From an uncultured Paracoccus sp. (GTDB lineage: Bacteria > Pseudomonadota > Alphaproteobacteria > Rhodobacterales > Rhodobacteraceae): DNA of 64,000 nucleotides. The notes under the pieces were generated by a model. It was not told the origin of the DNA and searched no databases. It saw only the letters and a program-made list of their open reading frames with translations. The position numbers and the translations under genes were made by a program. The stretch is from NCBI RefSeq assembly GCF_947487305.1, contig NZ_CANKWH010000006.1, positions 62,001 through 126,000 of the forward strand, written 5' to 3'. This document shows positions 8,094 to 17,235 of the stretch, one piece after another. The first letter of the stretch is position 1; each line of letters starts with the position of its first letter.

Positions 8094-10056
8094 CGGGTTT
8101 CACCGCCGGCAAGCGCAGCCGCGCCACCACGCCCCGGTCGGGCGCAGGCTGAAGCCACAGGTCGCCGCCCATGTCCTTTGCGATATTGTAGGAAATCGAC
8201 AGGCCCAGCCCCATGCCGCGCCCGGCCTCTTTCGAGGTGACGAAGGGATTGACCGCCTCTTCCGGTGACAGATCGCCCAGACCGACGCCATTGTCGCGGA
8301 CGGTCAGATCGACAAAGCCATCCGCCTCGGTCACGTCCAGCGCGATCCGCCCGGCGCCCTCGGTCTCGGCAATGGCATCCAGCGCATTGCCGACCAGGTT
8401 GATGACCACCTGCTCGATCAGGATCGGGTCGCCCATGACCCGCGCCGCCTCGGCTGCCGGGCTGACCGTGACGGTCGCCCCGCTGTCCTCGATCCGCCCC
8501 TGCAGCAGCGACAGCGCCCCCTCGATCGGCTCGCCAAGGCGCAGGGGGGCGCGGGCATTGTCGGCGCGGCGGGCAAAGCGGCGCAGATGCGAGATGATCG
8601 CCTCCATCCGGTCGGTCAGCCCGGCGATACGGTCCAGCTGCCGCCGCGCCTCGGCGGCATCGCCCGAGGCGCCCGCGCGCTCCAGCAGCATGGTGCGATA
8701 GCGCAGGGCGGCAAGCGGCTGGTTCAGCTCATGGCTGATCCCGGCGGAGAGGTTCCCCAGTGCCGCCATCTTGCCCGCCTGCACCAGATCGGCCTGCGTA
8801 TCCTTCAGCTTGCCGATGGCCTGATCGCGCGCGGTGATGGCGCGGCCGAATTCATCGACCGCGGCGCGGATGCGGCTGATCTCGTCGGTGGCCGCCGTTG
8901 CCGGCACCTCCGTCCCGGCGCTTTCGGAGATGTCGAGCATCCGCCCCATCAGTGCCCTGAGTGGCGCGACGATCCGGCTGCGCATCACCCCCGAGACGAT
9001 GGCCAGCCCGATCAGCCCCAAGGCCAGCGTCAGCGCCACCAGCCCGGCCATGGTGCCCCGCGCCCGTTCGGCGGTTTTGGCAATGGTCGCCAGAACCTGC
9101 GACTTCTCCTCGGCGGCCAGTCCCGCCAGCGTGTCCTGCAGCAGCGCCACCCCGTCCTGCGCCGACTGGATGGTGCCATAGGTCTGCGCCTGCAGCGCCA
9201 CCGCCGCGCGCCGCCGCTGGACCAGCCCCTCGCCCGGATCGGCCAGCCCGCGCAGCCGGTCATAGGATTGGCGCAGGGTGAGGAACTCGGTCCGCTCGGG
9301 CAGCGCGCCGACGGTTTCCCCCAGCCGCGCCATCATGTCCCATGCGAGGCCCGCCAGCTGATCGATCTGCGCCGCGTCACTCGAAACCGCGATCTGCAAC
9401 AGCAACGTCACCGCCGTCCCGGCCTCGGTGCCGACCTGGAACACCTGATCGCGCAGGCGCCGGTCGCGCTCGACCTGATCGACCAGCGCGCTGCGCAGGA
9501 TGCTGTCATCCTCGTCCTCCAGCTCCAGCATCCGCGCGCGGATGTTGAAATCATAGTCATCCAGCAGCGGATCGACCTCGTCCTGAATATCGACATTCAG
9601 CCAGCGCAGCGCATCGATGTCGCGGGCATTGGCGGCGGCCAGATCCTGCCGCCTGCCGTAAAGCGGCGGCAGCGCCGCCAGATCGCGTTGCAGGGCGGCG
9701 ACCCGGCCCGGCATCTGGCTGTCCGGCGGCAGGCGCAGCCCCGGATCGGCCAGCGCGGCCGTCAGCCGCGCCGCAACCTCGGACAGTTCCGCCAGCTGCG
9801 CCGCGCTTTCGCCCTCGCCGCCGATGATCCGCGTGGTCAGCCCGGCCAGTTGCGCCGAATGGCCGGCCAGTTCCCCGGTCAGCGCGATGCGCGGCACCTG
9901 CGAGGCGGCGAGGCCGGAGAATTGGGTCTGGAACCGGGCAAAGGTGACGCTGGTCAGCGCCAGCCCCAGCCACATCAGCGCCAGCGTGCCGCCGATCAGC
10001 AGCATCAGCCGCTGCCAGACGCCAAGGCGGGGAAAAAGGCGGGGCATCAGCCTCAT
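8083..10056 (-). CDS. PgtB-like membrane sensor histidine kinase
   Basis: 657 aa from the ATG at 10056, whose ATG overlaps the stop of the upstream sensor-SBP gene (ATGA). TM1 is at about 15-37, followed by a ~295-residue helical periplasmic domain, TM2 at about 335-358, a HAMP region and a kinase core. The phosphoacceptor is H442 in SAGISHELNQPL; the N box has N557; G boxes are DNGVGLGD and GRGMGLGLSISYNIAKDMGG. A large helical sensor domain plus a companion periplasmic binding protein is the PgtB/PgtC arrangement, in which the binding protein presents ligand to the kinase. Output goes to the overlapping response regulator. Confidence 0.85.
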   Translation of the reverse strand: MRLMPRLFPRLGVWQRLMLLIGGTLALMWLGLALTSVTFARFQTQFSGLAASQVPRIALTGELAGHSAQLAGLTTRIIGGEGESAAQLAELSEVAARLTAALADPGLRLPPDSQMPGRVAALQRDLAALPPLYGRRQDLAAANARDIDALRWLNVDIQDEVDPLLDDYDFNIRARMLELEDEDDSILRSALVDQVERDRRLRDQVFQVGTEAGTAVTLLLQIAVSSDAAQIDQLAGLAWDMMARLGETVGALPERTEFLTLRQSYDRLRGLADPGEGLVQRRRAAVALQAQTYGTIQSAQDGVALLQDTLAGLAAEEKSQVLATIAKTAERARGTMAGLVALTLALGLIGLAIVSGVMRSRIVAPLRALMGRMLDISESAGTEVPATAATDEISRIRAAVDEFGRAITARDQAIGKLKDTQADLVQAGKMAALGNLSAGISHELNQPLAALRYRTMLLERAGASGDAAEARRQLDRIAGLTDRMEAIISHLRRFARRADNARAPLRLGEPIEGALSLLQGRIEDSGATVTVSPAAEAARVMGDPILIEQVVINLVGNALDAIAETEGAGRIALDVTEADGFVDLTVRDNGVGLGDLSPEEAVNPFVTSKEAGRGMGLGLSISYNIAKDMGGDLWLQPAPDRGVVARLRLPAVKPDDS

Positions 10057-11315
10057 GGCTGTCGCCGCGCCGCGCGGCGTTCCAGTGCCGCCAGCCCCGC
10101 CCCGATCGCGTCCAGCTGCGCCGCAGCCGCCGCTGCCCACCGTTCCTGCGCCGCTTCCTGTTCCGGCGCCAGCGCCATCAGGTCCGAGATCCGCCCCGGC
10201 TGGCTGTTCAGCGCCGCGCGGTCGGCCTCGTGCTCGCTCAGCGGCAGCCTGGTCAGCAGCGCCTCGACCGAGGCCAGTTCCGCCGCCGGCACCTGCCCCC
10301 TCAGCGCCCTCAGCCGCGCCCAGAGATCGCGGCGGCGCGGCAGCTGGTCCGAGATGAAGATGTCGAAGATCGCATTCACCGCCCAGTAGCGCCCGGCGGC
10401 AAGCGCAGCGTCATAGGTCTGCCACTGGTGGCGGATGGCATCCTGCATCGGCGCGGGGATGGCGGTACCGGCCTCGGCCCGCAACCGGTCCGAGACCGGG
10501 ATGCGCCCGACGCCCGGCTGCATCAGCAGTTGCTGGCCCTCGTCCGACAGCACGAAGCCGACGAAGTCGCAGGCCAGCGCCGGTTCCATCGCACGGGCCA
10601 GCCGCCCGATCTGGGCCGGGAAGATCATCACCGGCTTGCCATAGCGGAAGTCCAGTTCGGGCTCGACGCCGGCAAGAAAATCGATGGTCAGCCCGATGTC
10701 GAAGCGCCCCGATTTCACCCCGTCGATGACGCCGAAACTGCGCGCGGTCAGGGTCGAGAGGTTCTCGGTCAGCCTCAGGAAATAGCGCCAGCCCTCGTCC
10801 CAGCCCCGCACCTGCAACAGCCGCTCGACCAGCATATGCGTGGTGCCGGAATGCGAGGGCAGCGCCATGCCGATGCGGCCGTGATAGGCGGGCAGCAGCA
10901 GGTCGTCCCAATCGCCGGGCATGAAGACCTGCGCATCGGCCCGCCTCGCCCATCCGATCGAGGAGAGGGCGAAACTGGCATGACCCGAGCCGTCCAGCGC
11001 CGGGCAGTCGGTCGCGTCAAAGCCCTGATGCTGGCCGATCACCGCGAAAGCCTCGGGCGAGGAGGCCCAGAAGATGTCGAAGCCCCGGCCATTGCCGCGG
11101 GCGATCTCGTCGATGCCGGCATTGGTGTTCTTGTTCAGCACCAGCACATCGGCCTCGGGATGCAGCTTGCGGAACCCGGCGATGAAGGGATCGGTCAGCG
11201 CCGGCGGCATCGAGGTCAGGATGCGCAGCTGCCGCGCCTCGGCAAAAGTCACCAGCCCCGCCAGCAGGCCGAATGCGAGAAGCCCGCGCCAAGCGGCCAG
11301 ATGCCATCGCTGCAA
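10053..11315 (-). CDS. PgtC-like periplasmic sensor-binding protein
   Basis: 420 aa with a signal peptide ending near FAEA-RQ. It is clearly homologous to the transport SBP at 5340-6662: VLNKNTNAGI, FWASSPEAFAVI, SHSGTTHMLVER and ARSFGVIDGV align in order, and both end in a long Ala/Arg-rich helical tail. It is the first gene of a three-gene operon, overlapping the kinase by 4 bp, with no permease attached. It therefore most likely detects ligand and signals to the kinase rather than transporting. Operator copy C lies about 85-100 bp upstream, which implies feedback control of the sensor operon. Confidence 0.82.
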   Translation of the reverse strand: MQRWHLAAWRGLLAFGLLAGLVTFAEARQLRILTSMPPALTDPFIAGFRKLHPEADVLVLNKNTNAGIDEIARGNGRGFDIFWASSPEAFAVIGQHQGFDATDCPALDGSGHASFALSSIGWARRADAQVFMPGDWDDLLLPAYHGRIGMALPSHSGTTHMLVERLLQVRGWDEGWRYFLRLTENLSTLTARSFGVIDGVKSGRFDIGLTIDFLAGVEPELDFRYGKPVMIFPAQIGRLARAMEPALACDFVGFVLSDEGQQLLMQPGVGRIPVSDRLRAEAGTAIPAPMQDAIRHQWQTYDAALAAGRYWAVNAIFDIFISDQLPRRRDLWARLRALRGQVPAAELASVEALLTRLPLSEHEADRAALNSQPGRISDLMALAPEQEAAQERWAAAAAAQLDAIGAGLAALERRAARRQP

Positions 11316-11400
11316 GCCGCTGCCTCCCCGTCGCCGCCCCGCCCCTAAATGATCCCTCTGCCGCCCTGCCGCAACAGAAAGACCGGGGCTGCGACGAAAT

Positions 11401-11416
11401 GGGTCAGTTCTGACAC
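11401..11416 (-). promoter_or_regulatory. Operator copy C upstream of the sensor operon
   Basis: GGGTCAGTTCTGACAC, core GTCA-N4-TGAC, matching copies A and B. It lies in the gap between the cytochrome gene and the pgtC-like gene, upstream of the latter. Presence before both operons points to one regulator. Confidence 0.6.
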
Positions 11417-11444
11417 GGCCCCCCAGACCTGGGGGACGGGGCCG
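11416..11444 (-). terminator. GC-rich hairpin downstream of the pentaheme cytochrome gene
   Basis: Nested inverted repeats: an inner CCCCCA/TGGGGG stem inside outer CGGCCCC/GGGGCCG arms, starting 4 bp after the cytochrome stop codon. There is no T-run, so intrinsic termination is plausible but not assured. Confidence 0.5.
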
Positions 11445-11447
11445 CCC

Positions 11448-12038
11448 CTACGGCGTATTGGCGGCATTGGGCCAGCTGTGGCAGGTGACGCAGGTATTCG
11501 GCGCGCCCTGCTGTTCGTGGCAGGTCACGCAGCTCGCCATGCTGGTCACTGCCGTCACCTCCTGCATCTGCGGCATCTCCGAAACCGCGCTGTGGCACGA
11601 GGTGCAATCGACCCCGGCATCGATATGGGTGCGATGACTCCAGGTGACGCCGGGCAGGACCTGATAGACCCGTTCCCAAGGGATCTGTTCCTGGGCCTCG
11701 TGATACTGGGTCAGCCGCTGGATCGGCTCTTTCTCGGTGGCGATGTCGCTGTGGCAATCCATGCAGGTCTGGGTGTCGGGGAAGGTCATCATAGTGCCGG
11801 GATCGGGGTTCACATGGCAGGTCGTGCAGTCGAGCCCCAGCTCGCCCACATGCCATTGATGGCTGTAGGGCAAGGGCTGGTTAGGCGGAGCCGGCGGGTT
11901 CGGGTTGGCCTGCACCGGCTCGACCAGGCGTGCGGCCGGCGGCGGTGTCTCCTGCTGCGCGATGACCGGCGCAACGGTAATCAGGGCGATGCCGGCGGCA
12001 AGCGCGGCAAGCCCGGTGAAAGCAATCCAACGGCGCAT
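11448..12038 (-). CDS. Periplasmic pentaheme c-type cytochrome (cytochrome c7/c3-like)
   Basis: 196 aa with a Sec signal peptide (cleavage near VIAQ-QE). Five CxxCH heme-binding motifs are visible: CTTCH, CMDCH, CTSCH, CVTCH and CVTCH. Additional histidines in SHQWH and SHRTH may be distal ligands, as in bis-His low-potential cytochromes. It lies 22 bp downstream of the Tat-exported FAD oxidoreductase on the same strand, so it is the obvious electron acceptor or donor for that enzyme in the periplasm. Because the oxidoreductase frame is broken, the cytochrome may be left without its partner. The physiological substrate is unknown. Confidence 0.85.
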   Translation of the reverse strand: MRRWIAFTGLAALAAGIALITVAPVIAQQETPPPAARLVEPVQANPNPPAPPNQPLPYSHQWHVGELGLDCTTCHVNPDPGTMMTFPDTQTCMDCHSDIATEKEPIQRLTQYHEAQEQIPWERVYQVLPGVTWSHRTHIDAGVDCTSCHSAVSEMPQMQEVTAVTSMASCVTCHEQQGAPNTCVTCHSWPNAANTP

Positions 12039-12060
12039 GAGATGCCCCCCTTACTGAACC

Positions 12061-13600
12061 TCAACTCTTGCCGACCACCTCGGCCAGCGTCTTGCCGTCA
12101 TCTTCCAGAATGGCGATGGCGGCGTTGCGGCCCGGCTGGCCAGTGACCGAGCCCCCCGGCGCGGTGCAGGCCCCGGTCTGGTAAAGTCCCGGGATCGGCA
12201 TCCGGTAGGGCGCGAAATTGCCCCAGCGCTTGTCCAGATGATGCACGCTGCCGCGCCACATGGCGGGGTTCATCCGCTCGATGTCGATCGGGCTCATGAT
12301 GACCCGCGCCAGCACATTCTCGCGCGTGAGGTTCGGGGTATAGCGCAGGTAACGGTGCAGCACCTGATCGGCAACTTCGTCCTTGATCGCGTCCCAATGC
12401 TCGGGGCTTTCCTTCAGCGCATAGGGCATCCCGCCCTCGATCTTCAGCAAAGAAAAGCCGTCGGGCGCACGGCTGCGGTCATAGCCGGCGGCATGGACGA
12501 TCTGCAGCGGATAATCCTCCAGCGTCAGCTCGCCCCGCGCATTGTCCTCGTTCAGTTTGAAGATGCTTTCCGGCCGCTCCATGATCGAAGCCTCGGCCCC
12601 CGTCACCGAGCCGCCTCCCGCCAGCGGGTATTCCGGCGATCCCTTCAGCGCGAAGTGAAAGGCGAACATGGCCATCTCTGGCTGCCAGATCTCGACGCTG
12701 TCGGTGAAGGCCTGCCCCCACAGGTCCGAGGGCGCCATCTGCATCAGATGCTTGACATGGATGGTCGAGACCACGCCCTTGCGGCCCCGGAAGCGGCTGC
12801 CATCGGCGCATTCGACGCCGGTGCAGCGGCCGTCCTCGATCATCAGCGCCACCACCGGCCTATTGGTCAGCACCGTGCCCTGATGCGCCTCGATGAAGCG
12901 GCCAAGCGAGGTGCTGACCATGCCCGAGCCGCCCTTGGGCATCGGCCGTCCGTTCATATGGGTCAGCATCGACCAGGCCTGCGACCCGCTGCCCGGATCG
13001 CTGCCCTGCACCCCGCCCCAGCGCCCGCCCGAGATGTTCGCTGCCTGCATCTGCGGGCTTTCCCACAATTGCCGCGCGGCATCGAAGCCCGACAGCACCT
13101 CGAGCCGCTGGAAGAAGATCGCCTCGCGCGAGGGATCGGCGCTGTCCGGGTCCTCGCCCGCCACCTTCTCGCGGGCGGCGGCAAGCTGGCGGAAGGTTTC
13201 GGCATCCTTTTTCGACAGCTTTTCGATCGAGGCCGCCGTCTGCGCCAGATCGCCCCGGAAGACGGTCATCGAGTCGCCGTCGGCAAAGGGGTAATGCACC
13301 ACGATCTCGGGATCGAACAGCTCATAGCCGAAATCGCGGATCTCGATCTCGTTGTCGCGATAGGCGGGATTGCGGGCAAAGACGTGATGCGAACTGGAAC
13401 AGAGATCCTCGAAGAAGCCGGGCAGCAGCACCTCGGCAGTCTTCGCACCGCCACCGATCATGCCCCGCCCCGGCGATCACATAGTCGAACGTATCCGGCC
13501 GCACGGCCCCGCCCGTCTGCGCCGAGGCGGCCCGCGCCGCCCCCAGAAGCGCGACCGAGGCAAGCCCCGCCGACTTCAGGAAATCCCGTCTGTTGGTCAT
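12061..13600 (-). pseudogene. Tat-exported FAD-dependent oxidoreductase (phytoene-desaturase-like), frame broken by a deletion
   Basis: The N-terminal part (from 13600) encodes a Tat signal, TNRRDFLKSAGLASVALLG, and the first strand of a FAD-binding fold, DYVIAGAGH. At about 13461 the frame changes: the next recognisable family sequence, MIGGGAKTAEVLLPG, is in another frame and runs 466 aa to 12061, ending with the expected PGLYQTGACTAPGGS and GQPGRNAA motifs. In intact relatives about 22-25 residues (the helix and second strand of the dinucleotide fold) separate GAGH from the GG motif; these are missing here. A deletion of roughly 70 bp that is not a multiple of three explains both. Without that segment FAD binding should fail. 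A sequencing or assembly error is the alternative. Confidence 0.8.
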
Positions 13601-13779
13601 CTGATCCTCCCCGGCAATGGCCCGAAATTGGCCGCCTGAGGTTGAGATTGGATCGATGGTCGTGCCGATATGTCCGATTCGTCAACCGCTTTTCTGCCGA
13701 GTCTGCAAGTTTCGGTTTTTCCCTCCTGCGAACGGGCGGAAACGTGACCGTGCGAACAAGTCGAACGACCTTCCGCCCT

Positions 13780-15408
13780 TCAGCGCGATCGCCAGGCCCC
13801 GCGCGGCTCGGGCGCGACCCGGTGATGAGTGACCGGCGGCACCGCGCCGCGATGGAATTTCCGCACCTCGGCCTGCAGGTCCCGATCCGAGCGCGTCACC
13901 CGCTCGTGCTGGCGCAGATGGTCGAGCCAGCTTCCCACAAGGAAATATTCGGTCATCAGGCCCGGGGACTCGACATCTTCGAAGACGTTCCAGTCATAGG
14001 CGCCGTCGCGATAGCGTTCCTCGCGGAAGGCGTAGAGCGCGGCGAGGAAATCGTCCCGCTCGGCCACGTCGATCTGATAGGTGATCTCGACCATGACCGG
14101 GCCGCGATCATGACCAACCTCGAGTTTGGGCAGGATCTCGGGCCAATGCGACGAGGGCAGCAGATCCAGTTTGCCCTGATCGGGCAGCGCAAAGCGCAGC
14201 GACCAGATGGCGCTGATTGCCAGCCCGATGGCCGAGGCCAGAAGCGTGGCGGTCAGGCCGAACCGCGCGGCGATCTGGCCCCAGGCCAGCGAGGCGAAGG
14301 ACATGGTGCCGAAGAAGACCATGATGAAGATGGCCAGCCCCCGCGCCCTGACCCAGTCCGGCAGCGCGGATTGGGCGCTGACATTCAGGCTCGACAGCAC
14401 CGCCATCCAGGCCACCCCGGCGATGAAGGCGGCGAGGAAGCCGAGGATCAGCGACCCGCCAAGCGCAAAGATCGCCATGGCCAGCGCCGTCCCCAGCGAG
14501 CCGATCATCACGATCCGCCCCATGTCGAAGCGCGCGCGCAGCCGCGGCAGGCCAAGCGCGCCGACCAGCGCCCCCAGCCCGATCAGCCCCAGAAGCAAGC
14601 CATAGGTCGATGGCCCGCCCTGCAATTGCTCGCGCGCGATCAGCGGCAGCGTCGCCCAGTAGAGGCTGGCGAAGCCGAAAAACGCGACCGCCCGGATCAG
14701 CGTCATCTTCAATGGCTGACTGCGGCTGGCGTAGCGCAACCCGGTCAGGATGGCGCGACCGACCGGCTCGGGCGGCAGCCTGCGCTCGGCCGGCGCGGGC
14801 GGGCGCCACCAGAACAGGCCGGCCAGGACCGCCACCCGGCTGACTGCGTTCAAGACGAACAGGACCGCGATCCCCAGCGGCACAATGATCGCGCCGGCCA
14901 GCGCCGGGCCGGTGGCGCGGGCGATGTTCACCGCCATGGAATTCAGCGCCACGGCGGCAGGCAGTTCGGCGCGCGGGACAAGGCTTGGCACGATCGCCTG
15001 CCAGGCCGGCTGCATGAAGGCCTGCCAGCAGCCCAAGAGGAAGGTGAAAGCCAGCAGCACCGGCACCGTCACCCAGCCCATCGCCACGAAAGCGGCAAAG
15101 ACCACCGCCGTCAGGAAGGCCATCAGGTTCACCAGCAAGAGCATCCGGCGACGATCCACGATATCCGCCAGCGCCCCGGCAGGCAGCGCGAACAGGAACA
15201 CCGGCAGCGCCGTCGCGGTCTGCACCAATGCCACCCTGGCCGGCGAGGGGTCCAGCGTGGTCATCAGCCAGCCGGCGCCGACATCGTTCATCCACATGCC
15301 CATGTTCGAGATCGTGGTGGCGATCCAGAGCACGGTGAAAGGCTGGTGCCGGAAGGGCGCCCAGCTGGAGGCATTGGGCTTTGCTGCGGCCTGACTGGTC
15401 TCTGCCAT
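13780..15408 (-). CDS. MFS transporter (EntS/MFS_3 family) with C-terminal ABM-like domain
   Basis: 542 aa. Residues 1-405 form about 12 hydrophobic segments, with the MFS loop motif GALADIVDRRRMLLL after the second helix. After the last membrane helix is a ~130-residue soluble tail starting near GPVMVEITYQIDVAERDDFL that resembles the dimeric alpha/beta barrel (antibiotic-biosynthesis-monooxygenase-like) domain seen on some MFS_3 proteins. It probably exports or imports a small organic molecule through the inner membrane; the substrate is not evident. Two strong hairpins lie in the gap to the upstream amidohydrolase gene, so it may have its own promoter. Confidence 0.85.
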   Translation of the reverse strand: MAETSQAAAKPNASSWAPFRHQPFTVLWIATTISNMGMWMNDVGAGWLMTTLDPSPARVALVQTATALPVFLFALPAGALADIVDRRRMLLLVNLMAFLTAVVFAAFVAMGWVTVPVLLAFTFLLGCWQAFMQPAWQAIVPSLVPRAELPAAVALNSMAVNIARATGPALAGAIIVPLGIAVLFVLNAVSRVAVLAGLFWWRPPAPAERRLPPEPVGRAILTGLRYASRSQPLKMTLIRAVAFFGFASLYWATLPLIAREQLQGGPSTYGLLLGLIGLGALVGALGLPRLRARFDMGRIVMIGSLGTALAMAIFALGGSLILGFLAAFIAGVAWMAVLSSLNVSAQSALPDWVRARGLAIFIMVFFGTMSFASLAWGQIAARFGLTATLLASAIGLAISAIWSLRFALPDQGKLDLLPSSHWPEILPKLEVGHDRGPVMVEITYQIDVAERDDFLAALYAFREERYRDGAYDWNVFEDVESPGLMTEYFLVGSWLDHLRQHERVTRSDRDLQAEVRKFHRGAVPPVTHHRVAPEPRGAWRSR

Positions 15409-15440
15409 GATCGTTACCCCCGTTCACCAAAATGACCGAA

Positions 15441-15509
15441 CGGGGCCACCGCAAAGGATGGCCCCGCCAGCGGTCCGATCCCGGGCGGAGGGCGCAAGCG
15501 CCCGCCCGG
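15441..15509 (-). terminator. Two stem-loops between amidohydrolase and MFS genes
   Basis: The first hairpin spans 15481-15509, with a GCGC-AA-GCGC tip inside CCGGGCG/CGCCCGG arms and a small bulge. The second has perfect 8-bp arms CGGGGCCA/TGGCCCCG at 15441-15466. They begin 17 bp beyond the amidohydrolase stop codon and lack long T-runs. They most likely terminate or attenuate that transcript. Confidence 0.5.
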
Positions 15510-15525
15510 TGTGATCCCCCTGCCC

Positions 15526-17214
15526 TTATTGCCCGATCAGGCCAGAGGGATCATGGACCGGCTTTCCCCCCAGCAACGTCAGGACCGAGCGGATGCCGTG
15601 GACCTGATCTGCGGGGATTGTTTCATAGGGCTGATCGAGCACCACCAGATCGGCCAGCTTGCCTGCGGTGATGGTGCCGCGATCGGCCTCGGCAAAGGCC
15701 AGCCAGGCGGCGTCGCGGGTATACATCGCCAGCGCCTCGTCACGCGTCAGCAGCTGGTCATCGGGGCGCTGCACCCCGCCGCCAAGGGAGGTGCCGGTCA
15801 GGTGATATTCGATCGCCTGCCAGACGCCGAAGACGCCGATCCGGGTGGAATCGGTACCGCCCGCAACCCGGATGCCGCGATCAAGCGCCAGCCGCACCGG
15901 CGGCGACAGCGCGGAGACCTCGGGGCCGTTCGCCTCCAGAATGGCCGGGCCTTCGAAATAGGGGCCCATCTGCACCGAATAGGCCAGCCCCAGCGCCTTC
16001 ATTCGGTCCAGCGTCCGGGCCGAACCGGTGTTCAAATGGGCGATGGCCCACCGCAGGTCGTCAAGCGGATTGGTCTTCGCCACCTCCTCGAAGGCGTCAA
16101 GGATGACTCTGGCGGCATCGTCGGTATAGGCATGGATCTCGACCGGGATGCGCCGCTCGGCTGCATAGGTGGCGACCTTGACCAGTTCGGCCCGCGCCTC
16201 GGGCGAAGGGTCGAAGCCCGGCCCCATCTGCACCCCGTCGTTCACACCGAAGACCAGGTTCTCGCCCAGTCCCAGAAAGGCCAGCGCCCCGTCATCCCAA
16301 TGCGGCGGGCGGAAGGCCATGATGTTCTGGAACCACTCGGCCTCGCTTCCCGGCACAGCGGCAGGGATGCGATAGCCGACGCGCAGGCTCAGCTTGCCCT
16401 GGTCCCGCAGATCGAAAAGCGGTTCATAGCTGGCCGGCGATCCGGCCGACGGATCGATGACGCCGGTCAGCCCCGCCGCATTCAGCGCCGCAAAGAAATC
16501 CTCGAGGCTTTCGGTCCGCTGGCTTTCATCATGCGCGGTCAACTGGCCCATCAGCATGTTGAACGACCCGATCCCGCCCAAGAGCCGGCCCGTGGCCTTG
16601 CCATCGGCGTCGCGCTCAATCCTCAGGCCATGGCCCAGATCGGCACCCGGTTCATCAAGGCCCAGCAGCTCGATCCCCTTGGGGTTCACCAGTGCGTAGT
16701 CATAGAGATATTGCAGATAGATCGGATGGTCGGGCAGCGCCTCGCCCAGTTCCGCCACGGTCGGCGCGCGCTTTTCCTCGAACTGGTTCGGATGCCACGA
16801 ACCGCCGACCACCACCCAGCCCTCCGGCCCCCGCTCTGCCGCTGCCGCCCTCAACTGGTCGAAGGCGCCAGGCAGCGAGGTGATCCCGAAGAGATAGGTC
16901 TCATCGTGGAAGGTCTGGCCGCCCCGGATGGCATGGGTATGGGTGTCGATCAGCCCGGGGATGACGGTCTTGCCCTCCAGATCGACGGTCTTCACCCCAT
17001 CACCCGCCAGCGCCGCGATCTGCGCGTCCGATCCGACCGCCAGAATCCGTTCGCCCGCCAGCGCGACGGCCTCGGCCCGTGGCTGGCCGGGATCCATGGT
17101 GATGATGCGGCCATTGCGCAGGATCAGATCGGCCGTCTCAGCCGCTGCCGGCCCGAGGGCCAGCAACGCGAGGCCCAGCCCCAGAAGGGCGGAGCGAAGG
17201 GGATGTCGGATCAT
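15526..17214 (-). CDS. Periplasmic YtcJ-like amidohydrolase
   Basis: 562 aa metal-dependent hydrolase of the amidohydrolase 3 (YtcJ) group. It has a Sec signal peptide (cleavage near AAAE-TAD), the N-terminal composite-barrel segment LILRNGRIITMD, the metal-binding HxH motif in PGLIDTHTHA near residue 90, and the C-terminal GTITAGKLADLVVLD stretch typical of the family. Export to the periplasm is notable, as many family members are cytoplasmic. It hydrolyses an unidentified amide, ester or C-N bond. It is the upstream neighbour of the MFS gene on the same strand, so the two may handle the same compound. Confidence 0.85.
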   Translation of the reverse strand: MIRHPLRSALLGLGLALLALGPAAAETADLILRNGRIITMDPGQPRAEAVALAGERILAVGSDAQIAALAGDGVKTVDLEGKTVIPGLIDTHTHAIRGGQTFHDETYLFGITSLPGAFDQLRAAAAERGPEGWVVVGGSWHPNQFEEKRAPTVAELGEALPDHPIYLQYLYDYALVNPKGIELLGLDEPGADLGHGLRIERDADGKATGRLLGGIGSFNMLMGQLTAHDESQRTESLEDFFAALNAAGLTGVIDPSAGSPASYEPLFDLRDQGKLSLRVGYRIPAAVPGSEAEWFQNIMAFRPPHWDDGALAFLGLGENLVFGVNDGVQMGPGFDPSPEARAELVKVATYAAERRIPVEIHAYTDDAARVILDAFEEVAKTNPLDDLRWAIAHLNTGSARTLDRMKALGLAYSVQMGPYFEGPAILEANGPEVSALSPPVRLALDRGIRVAGGTDSTRIGVFGVWQAIEYHLTGTSLGGGVQRPDDQLLTRDEALAMYTRDAAWLAFAEADRGTITAGKLADLVVLDQPYETIPADQVHGIRSVLTLLGGKPVHDPSGLIGQ

Positions 17215-17235
17215 GTCGGCGCCTCCATTGCTTGC

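Noticed and set aside
12238..15435. 1065-codon open frame on the + strand
   Set aside because: Antisense to the oxidoreductase and MFS genes; low-complexity His/Arg/Gln composition and no family motif.
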